This document shows, piece after piece, positions 57,956-64,000 of a stretch of 64,000 bases of DNA. The translations under genes were made by a program, and so were the position numbers. Where the stretch lies: the NCBI RefSeq assembly GCF_019649055.1, contig NW_026570235.1:434001-498000 (forward strand), given 5' to 3'. Within the stretch, counting starts at the first letter, position 1. The number at the start of each line of letters is the position of its first letter. Origin of the DNA: Paramacrobiotus metropolitanus. Its lineage: Eukaryota; Tardigrada; Eutardigrada; Parachela; Macrobiotidae. The notes under the pieces are model-generated. The model saw only the letters and a program-made list of their open reading frames with translations, did not search any database and was not told where the DNA came from.

Positions 57956-59685
57956 CGCGCGATCGAATCCTGATTACGTACTCGAAGTCTCAGAACCAAC
58001 GGAAGGTAGGATGTTGCGGATTAGACTAATCACAATGAAACAAAATCTAAAAAAACAAAACCAGCATGTTATACCGCCTTATAAGAACCCATGGGCTCTA
58101 TTTAAGTTAGACAAATAAGTACCTTTAAAAACTTAAAATGTTATAAATAAATAAGTTACAAGATTAACGCGGTCCATGCGGATCCTAGACGACAAGGGAT
58201 CTTCGTTGTACCGACTAGAAATAAAACCAATTACAACTTACGTCTTTATTGTACCCGTATAATTCATTACATTTGAATATAATTATACTTCCTTAACATT
58301 TTTAATTTTGCACTTTGAAGTTTCATGGCATGCCTCCTGCAAAATGTTCAAGACAAAAGTGTTTGCTCTTCCTTGCATGTCAATCTTTTACGTCCTTACG
58401 GTAAATGTACATTACTACCGACTATTCGCCAAAACGTTTATTAGCATCGTTTAAAAATGAGGAAGACAACACATTCACTGATGTGCAACCGAGATACAGC
58501 GCATGAAAAGAGAACGGTCTGTTTGACTGAAATAAGCAGGTAGCAACCTGCGAACATGCATGCAGCTACAAGCCAGTAAAATGACCGGAAATCTCTAAAT
58601 TACCTGAAGTTAACGTGTTCCTGTCGACCGTCGATTGTCGAAAGACCCGTCCCAACTTCCACTTACGCATACCAAAACATAAGTTACAGGACCAGTAGGT
58701 TTACGTCCAACAAAAAAAGATAACGAGTCGGATTTACATTATGAAAGCAAAGATAAGAAAAAAGAGCGTTTCCCAAATGCTGAAGTTCGGAGCTTGAAGA
58801 GTTCATCCGACAAAGTAGAAAAACAAAAAGACCTTCCGTTTGGCAACAACAAAAACGGTTTCACTCTTAAATACTTCCACAACCGTGTGCAATCTCACAC
58901 TAAAAAGAGTATATTTTATAGAAACGTTGCTATCTAACGCAAATGATTAAATCGTCTATGTAATCAATTCGTAAATTGGCGGCAAATCAAAATGGTGAGG
59001 TTCTATTTTCCAGATAAAATTTGAGCGCGCAATTTTGCCCGTTGCGGATCCTGTCTATCTGATCGTATCCAAAACCAAAGCAAGTTCAAGCAGATCGAGG
59101 AAACCGCCAGATTCAAACTGTAGTGAGAGTGGGCTGTGACACCCCTTGGCTGGTTAACTGCTACCAACACTAATCGCTGAATCGGCCAACCGAAGTGAAG
59201 TTCGAAAGAAGCCACGCCCAGCAGTCCATAGTTGGTGGAGTAGCTGGTGAATGGTGACGTCCTACGTGCAAGTACCCGTGTTCGACTGTACGTACTACGT
59301 ACTACGTACCAAAATTATTGTTACAAGCTCAACCTCGGCCTCCGGCCTCCGTTGAGAATTTTTAGAACTGAAGAAAGTGATGTGGTAGTTTTATAAAGAT
59401 TTAGGAAACGGAATTTAGTTGGATCGGAAAAGTGGTTTGTTTTGGATTATACAAACGGTATATGTATACAGTGGTACATATATTATTGGAAACATTCATA
59501 ATATAATTCAACATAACGTGAAACAAATCTTAATTTTTTCAAGAGTCTCTAATCATGGATGAATCTTATTGACACTTTTCCTACCCTCTATATCTCAATT
59601 TTTTTTTATATTATATGTTATTAATAGGATTGTACTATACACGTTCCGTTATAATTAATGGAACGTTTATCGGTAAGAGGTTGGA
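57956..59685. other. Region upstream of ISWI; no gene seen
   Basis: The ISWI promoter should lie just above 57955. The rest is AT-rich with no conserved frame. A short run of tacgtac repeats occurs near 59286-59308. Confidence 0.5.
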
Positions 59686-60439
59686 CGAAGTGTATCACCA
59701 TAATATTACTAAACTGAGAGGTATCCAATCGAGCGTGCACCTTGTGCGATGACGTCACGGTAGATAACCTGCACCATGCGTCGGAGTAAGCAACCCCTGC
59801 GGGTTTGGTACTTTTCAAAACTCTCAAATTCATACAACTTGTTCGTACTATGGCTCAAAAAATGGAGGGAAAAATTTAAGTTTGTCAATGCGAAAGCTGG
59901 CGAGTAGAAGGTTATCAAGAAAGCGAAAACTTCACGATTATGTAATTCTTGTTTGGCATTGAGGTCTACGAGGCAGCTCGCCATAGACATCAATGCTAAA
60001 CAAAAACTACTTCAGTTGATCAAAAATTTAACTGTTTGGTTGTTTAATTGACTGATTAGAGTTCTGGATGTTTTGTTTTAATTAAGTGATTACATTTTAA
60101 TGTTTTGATTTGATCACAATGAAAAAATTCATTTTTGTTTACCGTAGAGGTCTATGGCAAACAGCCTCATAGACCTCAGTGCTGAAACTGAATTACATAA
60201 ATCGCAAACGTTTCGTTTCCCTGATAACTTTTACTAGCCAACTTTCGCTTCACAAACTTGAATTTTTCCTCCATTTTTGAGCCATAGTACGAACAAGTTG
60301 TATGAATTTGGGAGTTTCGAAAGTGCCAAACCCGCAGGGTTGTTTCCACCGACGCACAGTGCAGGTGCGCTGCCGTGACGTCATGTTAGTCGATTGGATA
60401 CCTCTGTGTTTAGTAATATTATGGTATTACGCACTGAAG
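59686..60439. mobile_element. Foldback element with ~300-bp inverted arms
   Basis: The left arm (from about 59686) and the right arm (ending about 60439) are imperfect inverted copies. Shared stretches include ccataatattactaaac, gaggtatccaatcga, tgacgtcacgg, ccctgcgggtttgg and the longest block, attcatacaacttgttcgta. The arms are about 300 bp each around a unique centre of about 150 bp. No coding frame is present. Ends resemble cttcagtgcgtaatacca. A clear target duplication was not found, so the exact boundaries are uncertain. Confidence 0.8.
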
Positions 60440-61393
60440 TTTGTTAATATTAATATTGATGCTGTAAGCCTGTATCTATAATATTATTTACCAGATAATA
60501 TTCACTATGCTAGTACAGTAGTATTATAACTCTCGAGTAGCACTTATTGCGCAAAAAGCCATCAAAATAACAAAAAGTGCATTCGCGTAATACTAATCAA
60601 AATGATTCAGATATATAAACATTACAAAAACACCAAATCGTTAGCACTGTCTGACATTTTAAGACGCATTCAGCTTAGCAGCCCATTTCCTTTAACAACA
60701 GCCAAACCTAATCGTTGCTTCAAAAATGCCGTAGAAGTTCCCTGTCAAGCCGCGAATCTTTTTGCCAACAAAGCGAATGAACTCCTATCAAATCTACGGA
60801 ATGTGTCAACTGCCAGGGGGTAAAACAAGTAGCCCATTTCGTCTAGGAAAGCGTATGTACGACGTTTACTGCCCTTCGCCAGATATGTGTGACGCTGCCG
60901 GACGCTTTCGAGCGTGCCCGCACGTCGTACGTTGCTACCGTGACCCAGCAAGCAGCATCTCACACAAGCGCTTTTCCATCACGTATGGCCCGTTACGGGG
61001 ACCAGGATCGTCTCATCCGCTTGTTATGTCTGCCTTAAGGCCCCGTAGGTTCGCTTATATTATTTTATTCGACACGGGTAATCCGCAAGTTCCAAGGCTC
61101 GCTTCGTCTCCGTGGTCAGTTCGAGGTGCCTGGACCATCGGCCTTTGCTGCTGGGACGCGATAGGCCGTGGTGACCGTTATGACCACACGACTTTCCTTT
61201 CCACATGAGTTCGAAGTACGAACTACCGCTTACTTACCAGTGCCAGCGAGCTTATAACATACTGTACTTTACCGTTAGTACATAGTCTAGGCTAGTACAG
61301 TACCACAGCGGATAAATGCTTAGTTGTGACCAAACTATTAATATCCAAAAGGGCCCCAAAACCCAGCTACGCCAGGCGGGTAGTTACCGGTAG
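60440..61393. other. Spacer between foldback elements
   Basis: Open frames exist on both strands at 60762-61208 (+) and 60745-60963 (-), but they mirror each other and show no domain. The GC content is slightly higher here than in the flanks. It could be a decayed mobile element. I cannot support a gene. Confidence 0.35.
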
Positions 61394-61501
61394 TATGATG
61401 GCGTAATCTCACGCCCTGCGCAAACGTATCTTAAACAGGAAGGCGGAGTGTGCAACTTACAAGGTCCGAGTGCGTGTGAACTACAAGGAGCGTGCAAGTT
61501 A

Positions 61502-62388
61502 GTGTTTTTAATGATTAACCACAAGGAATACAGGTTTCGAACAAAAAATCCGCACAACAGCAAATCTACCAATCCTGAAAACATGATAAACGAGATTAGC
61601 GAAAGCCTAAAAGACAGAACCCCCACATGTTACACAAACTAGGTCACTGGTTAGCGGTCGAAACGCAAAGCGTTGAATTAATAACCCCAGATCACATCTT
61701 GCGCAACAAACAGAAAATCCATCTCCAAACTTCCACGTCCCATTCGCCAGTCCACAGAGCTCGGAAGATTCACCATTCAAGAGGTTCATGAATATGGCCA
61801 AAGACAGTTGAATGAAATGAGCGAAGCAGCAGTGAAAATGTCCACCAGGGTTCCAGAGTTCAGATCCACGGTTCCCAACTTCACCAGACCCGGAAGAAGC
61901 CCGCACGGAACGCCAAAGCACTGCACTAACTAGTTCACTGGTTAATGGTCGAAACGCAGAACGTTGAATTACTAACCCCAGATCACATCGAGCACAGCGC
62001 CCAGAAATCCCCCACAATCCGCCTCCGTGGCCAGCTAATTCCTCCCCGCGGCTCAAACTCCAGCCCCCGCAGAGCTCCATAGAAAAGACGAGGAAAGGGT
62101 GCGACATCAGATCAGCAGTCATGAGTGAGAGCAGTAATGAGTATCAAGGAATGGAGAGATGCGCTGGAAAGCAGTAAATGAGGCGCTCCAGTAATGATGG
62201 GTTCGTGGTGAATGAATGCGCGAGATGGTTCGCCCCTGCCAATCTGGTTTGAACCAGAAATGGCAGGGCTTCTTATTTGGTCGAAAAAGCTCACCAAAAA
62301 TTACTTAGATCGCAAGAAAAAACAAGAACTCTAGACAGTTCTGTCTAGAGAAAGAAAATTATATGTGAATTGCTCGGTCTGTTAGTTA
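61502..62388. mobile_element. Insertion within the left arm of the inverted repeat
   Basis: The right arm reads continuously gaaagttacgctagg. The left arm has the same junction split: caagtta before the insert and ttacgcttgg after it, with gttagtg also repeated at both edges. A 3-bp tta duplication is the simplest reading. The insert holds two 72-bp related segments 287 bp apart (61639-61710 and 61926-61997). It also contains a perfect 10-bp hairpin, ctctagacag/ctgtctagag, near its right end. It is probably a separate small non-coding element. Confidence 0.65.
61639..61997 (+). repeat. Two tRNA-like tandem segments
   Basis: Segments at 61639-61710 and 61926-61997 share ggtcgaaacgca, cgttgaatta and aaccccagatcacat. 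Upstream of each is tag(g/t)tcactggtta, close to the A-box of tRNA genes. A weak B-box-like gttgaatta follows about 25 nt later. A tRNA-derived SINE dimer is possible. On the minus strand the duplication makes an open frame with a repeated peptide (CARCDLGL.IQR.AFRPLTS), which I read as a by-product. Confidence 0.45.
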
Positions 62389-64000
62389 GTGTTACGCTTG
62401 GACTACTCGATTAGCTATCCGAGTAGCTCAGTACAGCCAATCCGCATTGATACTTTGCTACAGTCAATTCGCATTGCCAAAGACTGCCATTGGTGGACAC
62501 ACGCTTTACGAATTGTTCCACCCCACGCAGATAACCTGCCGTACGCTGAGCACTTGGTTGCTCCTTAATCTGTTGCTTTCAGAAGGAAATAAAAAGGAGC
62601 AAATGAAATATCAGTTTCAAAACAAATAACAATCAAATATCAACAAAATGAACTTTCACGGGGATCAAATTTAAAATTACGCATGGCATGTCAGATCGTT
62701 CAGCTCCAATCGCAGTTCGCACTGCATGGCGAGATAACTGCAATTAGCTATGGTCAAAATTAACGAGAAAATTAAACTGCACCGCAAGTTTAGATACTTT
62801 ACAGTCTAGAGCAGGAGAAATAATACTAAAAATTATTACTTTTATTAGAATCATTTCAACAACTATTCTTCTAATAATCTAATTCCTGTTGTTCGTATAC
62901 GGAATCCCAGTTTGCTGGGTTCTGAGATCGGTAGCTCAAGAGAGGTACAGAGAACCCCTGCACACAGCAAAGTTATGGTTTCGATTTTTTACGGTTTGCA
63001 TAGTTTGCGCTCGGCAAGTACAGGGACACTCAAGCAGAGCAGTTTCTGGCCTTGGGCCGTGTTTTAAAGCGCCTAACAATACAACTTTGGTCACAACTAA
63101 GCATGTATCCGCTGTGCTAGTACCACGGCCCCTCTAAGTATATTGTCGATGCACAAACTGTGTTAGGCGCTTTAAAACACGCCAAGGCCCGAAACTGCTC
63201 TGTCTGAATGTCCCTGTACCCCTTGCCGAGCGTAAAACGCATGAAAAGCGAAAAAAACCGAAACCACAACTTTGCTGTGTGCAGGGGTTTACTGTACCTC
63301 TCTTGAGCTACCGATCTCAGAAACCAGCAAATTGGGATTCCGAATACAAATTAACAGGAATTAGAAGAATAATTGTTTAAATGATTCTATTAAAAGTAAT
63401 AATAATTTTTAGTATTATTTCTCGTGCTCTGGACTTAGAAAAGTATTTAACTTACGATGTAATTTAATTTTTTCGCTAATTAGACCATAGCCAAGGTATC
63501 TTCACTTAAGTGTAGATACCTTGCCATAGCTGACTGCAAAAGTTATCTTTCCCATGCAGTGCGATTGGATCTGAACGATCTGACATGCCAAATGCATAAT
63601 TTCGAATTTGGTGATCTTCTCGTGAAAGTTCATTTTGTTGATATTTGATTGTTATTTGTTTCGAAACTGATAATTTAATTTGCTCCTTCTTATTTCCTTC
63701 TGAAAGCTACAGATTAAGGGAGAAACCAAGTGATCAGCGTACGGCAGGTTATCTGCGTGAGATGGGACAATACGTAAATCGGTGTGTCCACCAATGGCAG
63801 TCTTTATCAATGCGGATTGGCTATAGCAATGTATCAAGGCGGATTGGCTGCACTGAGCTATTGAGATAGTTAACAGAGTAAGTAATCCTAGCGTAACTTT
63901 CACACTCCCTGTAATTCACACGCACTCGGACCCTGTAAGTCACACGCTCCGCCCCTCTGTTAAAGATACGTTTGCGTAGGCGTGAGATTACGTCATCATA

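Larger units (their letters stand above)
61394..64000. mobile_element. Giant inverted-repeat element reaching the window edge
   Basis: The left end tatgatggcgtaatctcacg at 61394 reappears inverted (tatgatgacgtaatctcacg read backwards from 64000). The inverted similarity runs inward through aaacgtatctt, gtccgagtgcgtgtga, then from about 62392 through cagataacctgccgtacgct and caaataacaatcaaatatc, to the centre near 63080-63160 (gcgctttaaaacac on both sides). The arms are therefore 0.8-0.9 kb each, about 85-90 percent alike by eye, around a short spacer. The left arm is interrupted at 61502-62388 by extra sequence missing from the right arm. No transposase is visible. Confidence 0.85.

Noticed and set aside
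60745-61208. Overlapping frames on both strands between the foldback elements
   Set aside because: They are mutually antisense and contain no recognisable motif.
61607-62122. 171-codon minus-strand frame with an internal peptide repeat
   Set aside because: The peptide repeat simply reflects the duplicated non-coding segment at 61639/61926, and it lies inside an insertion in a foldback element.

Overview
This window is animal nuclear DNA. Genes are interrupted by GT-AG introns, many of them 58-76 nt, and the proteins (GAB adaptor, GRXCR, Ragulator LAMTOR1, small-optic-lobes calpain, ISWI, V-ATPase a, aspartylglucosaminidase) are metazoan or bilaterian in character. Gene density, AT-rich intergenic DNA and short introns suggest a small-genome invertebrate, perhaps an ecdysozoan. 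I cannot fix the phylum from this sequence alone.

Layout. Positions 1-11238 hold no gene I can support, only short repeats and hairpins. From 11239 to 20048 two minus-strand genes follow each other: a four-exon GRXCR-like glutaredoxin/cysteine-rich protein and a seven-exon GAB/DOS docking protein with a split PH domain. From 21288 to 25371 are two hAT-class transposons: an apparently intact autonomous copy with a three-exon transposase, and a non-coding relative with a perfect 8-bp target duplication. From 26481 to 37346 are a 14-exon calpain-15/SOL protease (+), ribosomal protein S21 (-) and a 17-exon V-ATPase a subunit (+). A probable nucleoporin NDC1 (-) occupies 37860-40219 and a seven-exon aspartylglucosaminidase (+) 41208-43049. 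Two tandem copies of a ~215-bp MITE follow at 43632-44077.

From 44517 to 49472 LAMTOR1 (+), LRRC51 (-) and RNF121 (-) lie side by side. From memory, these three genes are also neighbours on human chromosome 11q13, so this looks like ancient conserved microsynteny. RPS17 (+) and a 22-exon ISWI chromatin remodeller (-) complete the genic part at 57955. The last 6 kb (57956-64000) is repeat territory: a 750-bp foldback element and a giant inverted repeat of at least 2.6 kb that reaches the window edge and carries an insertion in its left arm.

Functional themes. V-ATPase a, aspartylglucosaminidase and LAMTOR1 are all lysosomal; V-ATPase and Ragulator cooperate in amino-acid signalling to mTORC1. 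GAB acts downstream of receptor tyrosine kinases. I assigned exons by reading splice sites and checking reading phase. Two places do not resolve cleanly: V-ATPase exons 9/10, and a 23-nt gap in the NDC1-like gene. Family assignments rest on recognised motifs and remembered homologues, not on a database search.
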